Part shown: one piece after another, positions 1 to 11,810 of the stretch | Position numbering within the stretch: the stretch's first letter is position 1 | Layout: each line of letters begins with the position of its first letter | Assembly (NCBI GenBank): GCA_028274465.1 | Contig: CM051456.1 | Location: 100,539,348 to 100,603,347 of the forward strand | Direction of reading: 5' to 3' | DNA: 64,000 nt | Source: Plantago ovata | Taxonomy: Eukaryota > Streptophyta > Magnoliopsida > Lamiales > Plantaginaceae | Position numbers and translations under genes: made by a program | Notes under the pieces: generated by a model | Databases searched by the model: none | The model's input: only the letters and a program-made list of their open reading frames with translations | What the model was told of the DNA's origin: nothing

Positions 1-504
1 GCTCTGAGATTGTAGATCATAGTTTGAGGGTTTGTGATAGGACTTATCACACTTGCAAACGAAGAAGAATCATAGTAAATTTGGCCAAAATTACTTTACT
101 TGTTTTTTTTCTTTGAAACAACAAAAATAGATTTGATTAAGCCCACAGTAATGTACAGGAATAAGAGGGAAATACCCTAATTATGATACATGACGTATCA
201 CTAGAAACCAATACAAAGAGGGTCCAAATTGTCAGAGAAGCTAATGAAGTACCAAACCAGCACGAAACCTAAAGACTCTAGCCAAAGCTATCAACATAAT
301 TAATTATACCTCTTAGAAGAGATGCGAGATATTTTAAGACACCTGCTCATGAGTATTTCTGATAAAGCCTTAGACAGTCCTGATTCGCCACCACTTAGGA
401 AAATCTATGTTAACTGCTATGGCTCGGTACTAGTTGCTTTGTAATCTAGAGAGTTTCTATGGGAGAATGGGCAAAGATCCGGGGAGGATCAACCAGTTGC
501 GGGA

Positions 505-660
505 AGAGCCAATGAGGCCTAGCCCAATGGGTTAGGCTGAGGTGCCCATGACCCTAGAGGTCTTGGGTTCGATCTCCACCAAGTGCGTGATTATGTCTAA
601 TTTATTACTAACTTTGTAATATTTGTGATATTGTAATGGTTTGATCTATGATAGAATGTT
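505..660 (+). repeat. SINE-like, tRNA-derived element (fragment)
   Basis: An A-box-like motif TAGCCCAATGG (520-530) is followed about 35 bases later by the B-box-like motif GGTTCGATC (566-574), the spacing of an RNA polymerase III tRNA-type promoter. The tract TTTGTAATATTTGTGATATT downstream fits a SINE body or tail. It shares the core CCTAGAGGTC plus B box with the stretch at 48431-48484, which suggests a dispersed family. There is no cloverleaf or anticodon arm, so it is not a working tRNA gene. The ends are approximate and no target duplication was resolved. Confidence 0.5.
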
Positions 661-1092
661 GTATTAATTGACGATGTATGATTCACGTAATGTAATATTG
701 ATATTCTTAAAATAAATAAATAAATAAATCAATAAAAGACGGTTCCGGGAAGACACTACGCAAGATCCCTAAAAGACCTCATACGATTGAGATAATATTT
801 CTAGATATATACATATAATTGTTTCGTACTATTAGCAATGTGGGACTTTGATTAGTTGGAAACATCTTTCTATTGTTACACGTGATATGAATAAATTGAA
901 GATATTAGTATAAAAATTGAATTAAAATATTTAGACGAAAATCAGTAATTTAAACCACCTTTTGAACAAACATTAAACCGAGGCATGTGCATGCACCTTT
1001 TCCTTAAAGTAGATACATCCCATCGCTAAGGTGCTTGAGGTAGTATTGAAAGCTTATTTCCCAAAATATAATGGTTAAAACTTAACAACGTA

Positions 1093-1398
1093 ACTAGCAT
1101 CACTCGCTAGCTATTCCTGGCGACCTAATTTGGAGCCTGGATTATATACGACAGGGGAAAGAAGAGAAGAAAAAGACCAAAGAGGGAAGAGAAAGAGGGT
1201 GGGTGTTCTTCTCCCTTTTCCAATACAAGTGAGGCCCTTTTATATTAACAACTAGCATCGCTCGCTTGTTATTCCTGGTGAACTAATCTGAAACATGGAT
1301 TATACGAAAGGGCAAAGAGGAGAAGAAAAAGACCAAAAGGGAAGAGAAAGAGGGTGGGTTTTCTTCTCCCTTTCCCCATACAAGTGAGACCCTTTTAT
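1093..1398. repeat. Tandem duplication, two ~150-bp copies
   Basis: Copy 1 (1093-1243) and copy 2 (1251-1398) both start ACTAGCATC(A/G)CTCGCT, continue through a purine-rich block (GAAGAGAAGAAAAAGACC) and the segment GTGGGT-TTCTTCTCCC, and end at GAG(G/A)CCCTTTTAT. They are separated by 7 bp and differ by scattered substitutions and small indels. No coding potential is seen. It may be a locally duplicated piece of a 5'-UTR or LTR leader, since a purine block followed by a pyrimidine block is common there, but this is not established. Confidence 0.8.
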
Positions 1399-1857
1399 AA
1401 GTGAGGGGATGAATATCTAACTTCATTCTCCAAGTGTATTTCATTTCTCCATAAGTGCAATTGTTTAAAAATTATATTGATAACTTATGGATTGAAAAAA
1501 TATCATGTTAAATATTTGTAACTTCCATAACTTACAAATATCTACTTGAAGCAAAAGCTTTTAAAATATTTGGGAGGTTGAACTAGTAAAACCTTAGCTC
1601 TCGAGGGGTAACCAATTCGAGTTTGGTTTAGTTTCATATTCATCTTTGAGGGTCCCGCACAACCACTAACACATAAGTCCACTAGATATTGTACAAGGAT
1701 TTGCACTCAACTTATCTAACTACAAAATTTAAACACCAAGTAGGAGCTTGCAAATTATAAACTAGAGATTAAGATTGCTCTCAAACAACGTGGAAAAAAC
1801 CCATTACACTTTCTAACATCATGCATTTATTCCTCACTAATCCAATATCCTTTTTGG

Positions 1858-2827
1858 CAGGGGCGGAGCCAGGATTTGAAAGTAGGGGTGGCGGAGTATT
1901 ATAACACGGGTACTATATTTAATTTGGTTAGGTCAGGGTTGGGTCGGATCAACATTTTAGACACTAAATTCAACATAAATATTAAATATGAATATCCAAG
2001 TAAAATGAAGGGAAAGAAAGAATGATATCGTGATAACACACAAATAAAAAATGATATGATTCAAATTTAAAAATTACCTCATAAAACAAGACCTATTTCT
2101 ATGATAATCATACTCTACCTCTCTTCATCTTCTCAAATTTATCCGTAATTGAATTAATGGAAAAACCCTAACAATTTCATTTTCAATCTTGTTTGTTGTG
2201 GTAACTAAGAAATCAAAACTCATCATCACTGTCTCTACTCAACAATTTATACAATGTGTTTTTCTAATCTTTCTTGAAAAAACACATTAATAAATCAATA
2301 ATTAATATGGATATAACAATTTATATAATATGTTTTGCCATGGCAACAGTAGTAGTGTAGTACTACAACTAATCAACTATTCATCTAACATGAATCAAAA
2401 TTCGAGGCAATCATGAATCATCATAAACGAAAGAACAAAGAGTTCAATTACCTGATTTGCTTTCGGATGGGAGATTCCTCATATTTTTACCGTGATTCAT
2501 TATTTAGGAGGAGGTTCGAAAGGGGTTGAATTAGGTTAGAAAGAATTTTAAGTATAAAATGGACTGCAAATAAAAGAATTGACATTTTAACCCTCTAAAA
2601 TTAGTTAATTAGTAAAATGTCTCTTTTATATGTATGTCAGATATACTTATTGTTAAATATATCAAATTTTAAATTATCTCAACATTATAATTATAAAGCC
2701 GACTAACTAAATACTAATGAAAAAATTCAGGGGTGGCGAAACCTAAATTTCTTAAAATTTTGCATATACTAATAAAAAAAATAAAAAATTTGAGGGTGGC
2801 GGTCGCCACCCTTTGTCTCCGCCCCTG
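1858..2827. mobile_element. Non-autonomous hAT element (970 bp) with 8-bp TSD
   Basis: The left end reads CAGGGGCGGAG and the right end CTCCGCCCCTG, a perfect 11-bp terminal inverted repeat. Identical 8-bp direct repeats CTTTTTGG flank it at 1850-1857 and 2828-2835, the target-site size of hAT transposons. The interior is AT-rich with no transposase. Fifteen bases inside the right end is a perfect hairpin, AGGGTGGCG-GT-CGCCACCCT (2793-2812). The termini resemble those of the larger hAT element at 13983-17408 (CAGGGGCGAAGCCA), so the two probably belong to one family, this one depending on the other's transposase. Confidence 0.92.
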
Positions 2828-4222
2828 CTTTTTGGGCATATAATATACTAATTCGAAGCTCTTACCAAGTACATTACTGGTATACTTGGTTATTTAATTA
2901 ACAAATAATTAAAAATATGATCTCCCTTTAAATAAACCTCTCAATGCATTACATATTTACTTCTCATTTTCTTCATAATTTTCAACATCTACCGCGATTT
3001 AGTTTGTTTCCTCCGGAGAAACATCTTTTTGAAATTAAAATTTCCCCGGCACTTCTCTTAGACTCTGACTACTAATGTAGTATTCTCAGAATTTACGGAT
3101 CATGATTTATAAGTTGGTATTTCTTAATTTTATCATTAAACTCTGTAATTAGGGATCAAGAGTCACACTCTGCTGTTGCGGATCTCGTTTCGTAAACTTC
3201 CATGTGACTGCGTGCGTGGATGCTATTTGAAATGTGTATGCTAAATACTTCTAAGTGCTCCGCTCCCATCCGGGGAGGTGTTTATCTCTTATATTCGTTT
3301 AAAAAATAATGAATTCAATTCAGTTATGCTTTATACTCCAAAAATAATGTATTCAATTCAGTTATGCTTTATACTCCAAAAAATAATGTATTCAATTCAG
3401 TTACGCTTTATAAATTATTCTACATTGAGACCCTACTACATTTTCAATACGATATGTTTTGCTCTCATTCCATCACATAATATATTCTTTTAAAATCTAA
3501 TTTTGATACCGGAGAATACATGAAAATTTACCATATGTACATGTTGAGCGAATTAGAAAATTGGGTAAGAATTTCGCCGATTGTAGTGAATTCGCTAATA
3601 AAAATTCAACTCTGCTAAAAGTTCGAACCAATAAAGACGTGCGTAATATGCGCTTACTAAATTCGTCTAACATTGGCAAACGTAAAGTCCGGGGATCCAT
3701 CACTTCAACTGTGATTAGCGGCTTTAAGGTAGACAACGTACCAACTCTATAGGATACTGGAGTTGGATTCACCCTTGTTTCCGCATTAGGCCATCTTCAT
3801 CAGTGAACCTCATAAAAATTTATAAAACCCAACATCCCTCTTTTACCATATTAGTTTTCCACTTCATTAAATCTAGAAACCAACAACCCTCTTTAATAAT
3901 AAAACTTTATATATATTTAACTAATAATATTAAAATATGTTGAATCCTCATAATTGCGTCTAGGGCGATCTACGACGATCTTTTCCATGTTTTTATGAGT
4001 TCGACATGGTCACACCTCCGCACTATTTATATCGTCGTGATAGGATACACCACCGAGAAGGCTGCACCTCCGGACCGCAAAACATTAAGAGAACATAGCC
4101 GGTATCACAGACCACGGATTGTAATCCCCAACGAAGTACTCACCTCCAGAAGTTAAGACTATCGCAGAGATATAAGTAGGCCTCCGGAAACCACACCAAA
4201 AGAGGTACGAACAAGGTACACT
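2828..4222. other. AT-rich intergenic stretch, no gene seen
   Basis: It contains the 38-bp triple repeat listed separately. The small reading frames at 3497-3772 overlap on opposite strands and look random. The segment 3940-4222 is less AT-rich, with repeated CACCTCCG and CTCCGGA words, and may be a decayed transposon, but I cannot assign it. Confidence 0.5.
3305..3412. repeat. Tandem repeat, 38-39 bp x ~2.8
   Basis: Units begin at 3305, 3343 and 3382. Each starts AATAATG(A/T)ATTCAATTC and ends CTTTATACTCCAAA; the third is incomplete. They differ by only one or two bases, so the expansion is recent relative to its surroundings. A short ORF reads through it, but only because the unit lacks stops in one frame. 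Confidence 0.85.
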
Positions 4223-4287
4223 CCGACTGTAAGAAAATATGGTCAGAATAACCCCTAGGGTTGGTGCAGCGGAATTTAAAATTTTCT

Positions 4288-4807
4288 TGTGGGCCGTGTA
4301 GTATGAATTGGAAGATTCTAGAATCGGGCTAGCCTACTTTATTCTTATGGGCTTATGGGTTGTTGTCTTGGGGCCTAAGTTAGGTTAGAGAATTATTAGG
4401 AGGTTTCTCACTATATATATAGGGGTTCTTTAGAGCTTTTATTATTAACAATTTAGCTAGACAAAAAAATCAGAGAGAGAGTCTAGAGATAGAAGGAGGC
4501 GGCCAAAGGGCCGACTTGGCCGACTCGACCGAGGTGCCGAACGAGAGGGGAGAGGCTGCAAGGTGAGATCAGCTAGAGAGGAGAGAACGAGGCTCTGTTC
4601 GCCATACATGGTTGAGGAGTACTTGTAAGTTCTTGTATTCTTCTTGATATAGTGGAATGATCTCTGACCTCCGTGGACGTAGGATATTCAAATTCGAACC
4701 ACGCAAATTCCTTGTTTTCCTTGTACTATGTTGATTGTTATTGCTAGATCTGAATTAGGATTGTGTGATTGTTTGATTTGGGATAATTATTATTGTTTTT
4801 CACAACA
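4288..4807 (+). mobile_element. Nested copia (Tork/Tnt1-like) solo LTR, 520 bp
   Basis: It begins TGTGGGCC and ends TTTTCACAACA, with a perfect 5-bp target duplication TTTCT at 4283-4287 and 4808-4812. Removing it rejoins a sequence collinear with the Copia-2 LTR end. A TATA box (CTATATATATAG) lies near 4411. Near the 3' end, CCTCCGTGGACGTAGGAT followed by GAACCACG is the same motif pair as in the Copia-1 LTR (about 10770-10810), pointing to a related copia lineage. No internal region remains. Confidence 0.87.
4411..4422 (+). promoter_or_regulatory. TATA box of nested solo LTR
   Basis: CTATATATATAG sits mid-LTR, followed by AGGGGTTC and a purine-rich leader, the usual place of an LTR promoter. 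Activity cannot be judged from sequence. Confidence 0.5.
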
Positions 4808-6842
4808 TTTCTTAACAAGCATACTGATTAATCATGCATATAACGTATATTCAACACATCATAGAAAAAGACTTACAATACTTTGAATGCTAGAACAACA
4901 ATCGATTTGGGTGCAGGATTCCAGTCAATCAAATCCTTGTAGTAATCAGCAAAATCTTCGCCTTCGGTGAAGTCGAAGATGTTTAATTCGTCTTCTTGAA
5001 TTCCTGCACAACAAAGGTTAGTATCCAGCTTCGGTTTTCCTCAACCATGGTATCCACGGATGAACAAACAACTTATCGAGAGAATGCTAGGATATTTTCG
5101 AGTCAAACTCGAGGTTTGACTTTGCTCAAGGGGGCGGCGCGCGCAGCTAAGAGAGAAGGGAGGAGAGCTTTATTTTCTCGAGAGAATTGTTTTTGTAGAA
5201 TGCATAAATAAAGCTCTCTACTACCCTTCTTATATACTTCGTAGTAGTCAATAGAAGTCTAAAGAAGGTTCTATTAGATTCCTGAAAGAATTAAGAAACC
5301 AATTCTTAATGTACAAGTAAAGCCTTTACCTAATTAGTTCCAAACTCCAAATAGGTAAAGCCTTTCCCATCTCCTAATTAATTCAAAACTTAATTAGGAA
5401 ATCTTCTACACACTTGTTTAAGGAGTGACTACTTCCCCTTGCTCACTCGCGGCCGACGCCACAAGGAGGTGGGTCCCACATTTTTGGGACCTACATTTAA
5501 ATGCGGTGGCAATTTTAAATCCAATTTAAATCTTGTCCAAGTGCACATATTAATCCAATTAATATATTCTTTCAATTACTCCTTCAATTATAATTCTAAA
5601 ATATAATTACCATTAAATTGTATTTCTAAAACACAAGCTAATTATAATTCTTTCCAACAGTCATGCGGATAAGCTGGTTCACCACATAGTGTGACCCATA
5701 GGACCTCATTGTATTAAGCTAGACAAGACACTAGGCATCATGGAATTCCTAGACGATTCCATTTGCAATATTAATACATGAGGACGTTTGAGAGGAATCT
5801 CAAAGCTACCTTTCGTTGTGAAGCATGTTGCACTCAATGCGGCGATGGTAAGGTCCTTTCATCTGACTGACTCGAATGCATATATGATCGATGATGTGTC
5901 TATCCCATTAATGCACTCATGGCGTCTCAGGGAGTTGTTTGGTTGGGTAGACATATTTATGACCATCATAAATATTCTGTACGCTGGCCAGCGGTTTTAC
6001 CAACACAACTATGACGACTATGAGCAGTTCTCTCACATGCTACACACGAGAGATGAATCCTCTCCAGAGTTCACTTACCATCCACATTTGTATTATTGCC
6101 ATGACCCCAGAAGGTCCGTATCTACCACGTATTTCAGGGTGCAAGCGTTGGTTCCAACCAAAGGTCATGGCGCAACAAATGTGATGGTAAAGCCCTGAGA
6201 GTCTAAGGACGAATGGCATCACTTCCACAACTCCGGTTCCCATAAACACCTTTAGTGTAGATTACACATCGATGGGATATCCTGGGTACTTCCCTTGTTC
6301 GGATAATCACCTCGAACAACTATGCGCAGTTATGGGAACATTATGGACTCGCTCCAACGATTCGTTTCGTGGTCGTGGGATCGACCACACACTTGCTCCA
6401 ACAAGTATAACCTCCACGCATACTACTCTTAATTGCCTCATTCAAACCCCTACATCCGAGATGAGCTTCGACTAGGGAGAGTGGGATGAATGATAATTCA
6501 CATAGTTCTCACTAATTATGTGATCAGTCATTCATCCACTGGGGACATGTTTGATATCGATACAAACCAACCAGATAAAGATATGACATGTTGTATTGTC
6601 GGTGTAATATAAATACATAAGTAAACATAAACATGACTAAACAAACATATATTATATTACGTTGATTGTGAAGTAGTACAGTTGTCCTTAAATGTGGTTG
6701 TCTCTAGGACACTTTTACTAACAACGACAGTGTTACCATTTCTACCTATGCTCCGTTAAACTAGATTATGGGTCCAAGCCCCTCAAAGTCAACATCATAC
6801 CTACTATATCCAGCTGTCTTATTATGTAGTCTACACTTGGCA

Positions 6843-6882
6843 TCATCTGATTGGACCGCCTTAAGGCAGGCCAATCAGATGA
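6843..6882. repeat. Near-perfect ~40-bp palindrome
   Basis: The arms CATCTGATTGG (6844-6854) and CCAATCAGATG (6871-6881) are exact reverse complements. The centre GCCTTAAGGC (6858-6867) is itself palindromic, leaving two mismatched pairs and no loop. It lies in otherwise low-complexity intergenic DNA. It could be a transposon footprint or a cruciform-forming site; function unknown. Confidence 0.8.
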
Positions 6883-7966
6883 AGTCGTTGGTTACTTGGA
6901 AGGCTACTTTTCCACCCGTTCGGGGAGTAATCTTTTTGTTCATCTCGATAGCGCGTCAACAATTCTAAGGGAAATCACAATCAATTAAGAACCTACATTT
7001 TTCATATTTTTTTTCTCAATTTCTTAAAAGAAACAAAACAATTGAAGAAACAACAGAAACTAAAAAAACAAAAATAAGAAAATAAAAGACAAAAAAGGAA
7101 AAAGGTGATGAAACCTGTTTCATATCCTTTTTCTAACGTGATTTTCAATTCACTCAACATGTATCGCTCACGTCTCCTTTGAAATTTTCTTCGAGGGAGT
7201 GAAAACTGGATTTAAAGAAATTTTAGTATCAAAATTGGAATGTCGTCAAAACACAACACACCGTACTTGGAGTGGGGAAAACAACAGTACGTCCTAATTG
7301 ATGATTTTTTCGGTTTTTTTTATAAGTATCGTTTTCGATTTTTGAAGATTCGACTCTCGTATGTTTTCTTCGTTTGTTCAACCTCTTCTTTCTCACTCTC
7401 TATTTGTTATTTGCTTCGCGATATATAAAAATCAACATGTTTAAACATTTTTTATGTTTATAACGGGATCATGATACATCCATACTAGCAAAATTGACAA
7501 GTCACATTGGACCTGAATGGAATAATATTGTGAAGTTAAATCTTAAAAGTCAGATCATCCAGATCGCTAGGATAATAATTGCAGCGAACGTTTTTAAATC
7601 TCAAGAGCTAATCAATTGGCTATGGCAGTTGACTGGTCAATATACCCATGATCCTGATGAAGTTAGAAATTTACAAACATAGTAGTTTCCTTATATGGAA
7701 ATGCACTGGAGCCGACACGTATGCATGCATGCCTGTAAGAATTAGTGTAGCACCGCCGGCCTGTTACCGATTTTTTAAAACATAAAAAATGCATCCAATA
7801 TGTTTTAAATTAAAGTAATTTATTTAAAGTAATATAATAACATGATTGATGGCTGCGTGAATGAAATCAATTCAATATATTTAATCTAATTCGTTGATTT
7901 TACGTATTCAATTTCAATTTGGTGCGTATATATGTGTTATTCTTTAAGTAAATGATGTAAGGTATG

Positions 7967-8107
7967 AATCTTATTGGCGTGATTTTTCTCCATTTATATC
8001 TTTATTTTAGTAGAAGGTGTTGGGTTTAAATCTTATTGGCGTTATTTTTCTACATGTATATCTTTCTTTTAGTAGAAGGTGTTGGGTTGGAATCTTAATG
8101 ACGTGAT
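7967..8107. repeat. Tandem repeat, 62 bp x ~2.3
   Basis: Units start at 7967, 8029 and 8091. Each begins AATCTTA(T/A)TG(G/A)CGT and ends TAGAAGGTGTTGGGTT; the third covers only 17 bp. The first two copies differ at a handful of positions. No gene is associated. Confidence 0.87.
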
Positions 8108-10378
8108 AATTTTTTTATCTACTATTTTATGAAATTCCTTTTTTTTTTTACACAAAGTCTTATATGTGGTCGTACTATACTTAACTTAAAAATAGATCAT
8201 AATACGTGTAGACGCTCAGAGATTTACAATTGAATTTCATTGGATATCGCGATGGCACCGACAACCTGCAAGGCAACAAAAGCGCACTACAGCGTAAGTT
8301 TCTAAGGATAGCACCGGTGTGGTTCCGGCCGTATGGATTTCGACACTCAAGTCAATAGGCTATAAGAAAGAATAATATGTAAATGCAAGACCTAAATATA
8401 ATCGACTTAGCCTGAGGTCTGTGAGGGACTGATAGATGATTCGTTCGGCCTTGAACACCGTTAAAGGACTGATTCCGTGTAAGGTATTGCGACAGTTTGA
8501 GGGCATCGAAGTACAACTATGAAACAAGTGTCTGCCGCTTACTACAATATTTGTGATTTTGGATTTTTTCTCTATTTTCTTTTGAGCAAGTCATCAAACG
8601 TTATAGTTTTTGTGAAATGTTTGTAAAAAATTAAACCGTGTGAGATCAAAACTATTTTTTTAGATATTGAAAAGACTAAATAGCCCTTAGGCTTCAAAGC
8701 TTTCCAGTGAGGTGAGATTGATGTCTATAATTGTTTCCAAACTCTAAAAACAATACAAAATAAATAATATTACAAAAGTCCAATAAAAAATCAACGCAAT
8801 ATATATAGAGAAAACGATACAATGTATTACCAAAAAAATGCAATGTAGAAAAACAACACTGTAGTACAACAAAACGCTTCACTCGCGTAGTGTGTGAAAC
8901 GTTTCTAGTTAGACTATAATATTGTGGTACTATCTTACTAACTGCGAGGCCACTCATAAACTTTAATAATCACCAACTTAATTTATACTTATCAATAGTT
9001 CCATCATGTTCAATTCTCTACAAGATCCAATTTTAATTATCATAGTGATTTGATTCCGGAAGGAAGATGCATTAGTTGCCAAATATAATTTTGCAAAATA
9101 TATATAATTTTACTATGATAACTTCCTTTCACAAAATTCCTTCTGTAATAGTCACCGAATGTCGTTAAATTTGACTTTGAGGTTCAATTTCAAGTATAAA
9201 AGTAGTCAAGAACTCATGATCAAAAGATTTTTTTGGTTCCCGCATGTTTTCTATGTCTCGGTTCAACCTCTTCCCTTTCACTCTGTGTATCCTCATTTAT
9301 CTGCTTAAAAGAACTGCAAATTGAAAATTGTTATATTAATTCACCCGTTTTCATCAGTTATTATTACAAAATGAGGAATACCACCAAGTTCAACTAGTTT
9401 TTTTTGGCATCAAATAATTACTACTTTTTCCTATAAAAGAAAATCAGAAAGTTAATAACTCCAATATCATATGAGTATAAACTCAAATCCTAAAAGATAA
9501 AGAGAATACACTCGATAATTGTTTTAAAATTGTACCACCCGATAAGACGAAATTAAAGATATTAGCATAAATAATGATTTACACCCCCTTAGTCATTACT
9601 AAAAGCTTGATTGGTTTGACAATCATGTCCACGGGTTAAGCACATCCCCTCACACACAAAGTCCACTAATGATATTCACATACAAGACCCAAACCCCGTC
9701 TAATTTCTCCAATAGCAAATGTCACTCATTTTTCTCCAATAGCATGAAATGAATAATATGGAATCCATTATATTATTTTATAGGTGCATTAATCGTTTAC
9801 GGTTAGAATATCATAATGAACCATAAATATAAAAATAGAAGTCGGAGATTGTTCAGCTAGCATTACGGGGCACATGAGTTTGAACCAAATGGACAAACCA
9901 AGATTCCATTCACGAGAGAAGGTGCAGTAGTTTTCTTATTTCCGCATTTAATTTGAATGACTTTTAAGTGTCCAAGAAAGATACTTGTTGATCTTTTTAG
10001 CATATGCGATCGGGCAGGTACTCATCATCATCACTCTTTTTGTATTCTGGTAAATAATTTAGACTCATCTCATTGGTTTCTAAAACAAACCATTTTGGCG
10101 GTACTAATTAGAAAGAATATAGTATATATAGTACCACTACTAAACAATTTCATCTGTCAGAGATTATTCTGTTTCCAATTTTCTCTATGTAGCTGTAGCA
10201 GTAATCAGCTTCTCATCAATTTCATTGCAAAAGATTATGAAAAATCACTCTGTAATGTTCTGGGAACTAGTTTTGTGGTTTTTCACAAAATTTGATACTT
10301 GGAGGAGCAGAAAGTGTAATTACGCAGTAAACCGCTTTGTGTCCGCACTGACTTAATCTCAGCAATTATAACCATATG

Positions 10379-10948
10379 TGTGAAGTAGTATATCTCAATC
10401 TTGGTTTCTGACATGGACGGATGAGATCAAAACTGGATTATGGAGGGCTGAGATTTAAATGAGAAGCTAGCTAAGCGGAAAAGCAACAAAATTGAGCTTT
10501 CACACTTGACAGCTCCTCATCAACACTTTTCCAGCTGACATTCTCTTGTCTTGTAGTTAGAATCAATATATGTGTGAGTGTACATCAAGTCATCAACACA
10601 ACATAATTGTCTCATCTAATTCTCTAGGTTTAGCCTCCAGGTAGAGAGAATTAGGGTTCTTAGTACAAACACATAGAGAGTTGAGTGAATCGATTGTTTT
10701 CTTCGATTGTTTGTGATTCTGGTTTCATCTCTTGTAAACTGTGGTGGTAATAAAGGTGTTCATCGGTTTCCTCCGTGGATGTAGGTTGATTTATCAACTG
10801 AACCACGTAAATCTTGTCTTGGTTAAGTTTGCTCTGTTTTGCTTATTCTGTTTTCTGTCTTATTTCTATGATCTTCAAAGTTTGCTCTGTGTGTTTCTGG
10901 TTTTCTACTTATCTTTGTGTGTGGCTTGTTATTGAGGTTTTCTCAACA
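10379..10948 (+). repeat. Copia-1 5' LTR (570 bp)
   Basis: It starts TGTGAAGTAGTATATCTC and ends TTTTCTCAACA. Its first 280 bp align with 41723-42002 with scattered differences. The motifs CCTCCGTGGATGTAGG and GAACCACGTAAAT near 10770-10810 are shared with the solo LTR at 4288-4807. No clear TATA box was found. Confidence 0.88.
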
Positions 10949-10950
10949 AG

Positions 10951-10968
10951 TGGCGTCGTCTGCTGGGA
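10951..10968 (+). other. Copia-1 primer-binding site
   Basis: TGGCGTCGTCTGCTGGGA lies two bases after the LTR end, at the expected place for the tRNA primer site. It is not the initiator-Met type (TGGTATCAGAGC) used by Copia-2 and the Sirevirus-like element. I have not matched it to a specific tRNA. Confidence 0.6.
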
Positions 10969-10993
10969 AGCGAACACACTGAGCAGTTGCAGT

Positions 10994-11810
10994 CATGGCA
11001 ACAACGAAGTTTGAGGGTGAGAAGCTAACAGATCGACAAGACAGATTTCTCACTTTGGAAGATAAAGATGGAGGCATTGTTAGATCATAATGATCTATCT
11101 GCAGCTCTTTTGGGAGATGCTGGGTTTGAAAAATGTTTTGATGCCACTAAGAAAGCTAGGATTCTGAAGAAGGCTTATACTACTCTGGTTCTGTCTTTGA
11201 GTGATAAGATCTTGAGATCTGTAACAACACAGAAGACTGCAAAAGGACTATGGGAGAAGTTGGATGCACTCTTCAATGCAAGTCTACTGCCAACAAGCTG
11301 ATGTTGAAGCAAAGACTTTTTATCTGTAGGGTAACCACTGAGAGGAGTATGTCAGATCAAATCACAGATTTCAACAAGAATGTAACAGATCTAGAGAATG
11401 TTGAAGTGAAGATGTTACTGAATGCTCTACCAAAGCAGTATGAGCATTTGACAGATGCTCTCTTGTATGGAAATCCATGTGGAACATTCACATAATCTAC
11501 TGTTGAAAATGTTCTCACTACTAAAGAGCTGAATAAACAGGTAAATGGAGGTGATATTCCATCGGCTGAAGGTTTGAGTGTCAAAGCTGGATGGAGCAAG
11601 AAGAATTTCTCGAATGGAAAAGGGAAACAAGAGCAGGAGAAACCTCAGAATAAGGCACCAGCTGACAAGTCTGAGTGGATTGAAAGGAGAAAATGTTTCT
11701 ATTGTCATACACCAGGCCACCTGAAGAAGGACTGTCCAGACTTCAAGCAGCATAAAAGGGGAGGCACTCTCTGGCAGAGGCAGCATGTAATTTTGACAAT
11801 GCAGAAGCTC
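10994..11810 (+). pseudogene. Copia-1 gag (broken)
   Basis: The likely start codon is 10994 (MATTKFEG). The capsid-like UBN2-type Gag region follows in pieces at 11068-11301 and 11250-11495, in different frames, so at least two frameshifts are present; TAA codons near 11491 add a stop. The nucleocapsid zinc knuckle is intact in the third piece: CFYCHTPGHLKKDC (about 11694-11735) has the CX2CX4HX4C spacing. Gag would package element RNA in virus-like particles in the cytoplasm. No functional product can be made from this copy. Confidence 0.85.

Larger units (their letters stand above)
1..1857. other. AT-rich intergenic sequence without recognisable gene
   Basis: No open reading frame of gene-like quality is visible on either strand; the sequence is AT-rich and interrupted by short runs. 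It contains the SINE-like promoter and the tandem duplication listed separately. The rest (for example 100-480 and 1400-1850) has no domain, splice pattern or repeat that I can name. It may be decayed transposon sequence. Confidence 0.6.
4228..6723 (-). mobile_element. Solo LTR of a Copia-2-type retrotransposon
   Basis: The left end TGTAAGAAAATATGGTCAG is the reverse complement of the 3' end of the Copia-2 LTR at 20015. The right end, GTCTCTAGGACA...TAACA, matches the reverse complement of that LTR's start at 17920. Long stretches between (for example 5690-6040) align antiparallel to 18690-19010. The flanks CCGAC (4223-4227) and ACGAC (6724-6728) form a 5-bp target duplication with one mismatch. 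With no internal domain on either side, this is a solo LTR left by unequal recombination. It is interrupted by a second solo LTR at 4288-4807. ORF-like tracts at 5788-6475 are fortuitous. Confidence 0.85.
6729..10373. other. AT-rich intergenic region, no recognisable gene
   Basis: Several reading frames of 60-110 codons occur (7240-7428, 7494-7682, 9957-10295). None shows a domain, codon bias or splice-linked partner that I can recognise. The palindrome at 6843 and the 62-bp repeat at 7967 are listed separately. The segment 8245-8540 is GC-richer (GCACCGGTGTGG, GTTCCGGCC) and could be a decayed LTR or leader. Two stretches, about 7345-7410 and 9240-9305, look like diverged copies of each other (TTCAACCTCTTC followed by TTTCACTCT). 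Confidence 0.5.

Noticed and set aside
520..574. Possible tRNA gene (A and B boxes)
   Set aside because: No acceptor, D or anticodon arms; treated as SINE-like. The same applies to 48431-48484.
5788..6475. ORFs of 136 and 67 codons
   Set aside because: They lie antisense within a Copia-2-type LTR; the matching LTR at 18578-18835 also gives ORFs in other frames.
7494..7682. 62-codon ORF with a protein-like composition (GPEWNNIV, LINWLWQL)
   Set aside because: No recognised domain, no neighbouring exon, no repeat support; too little to call a gene.
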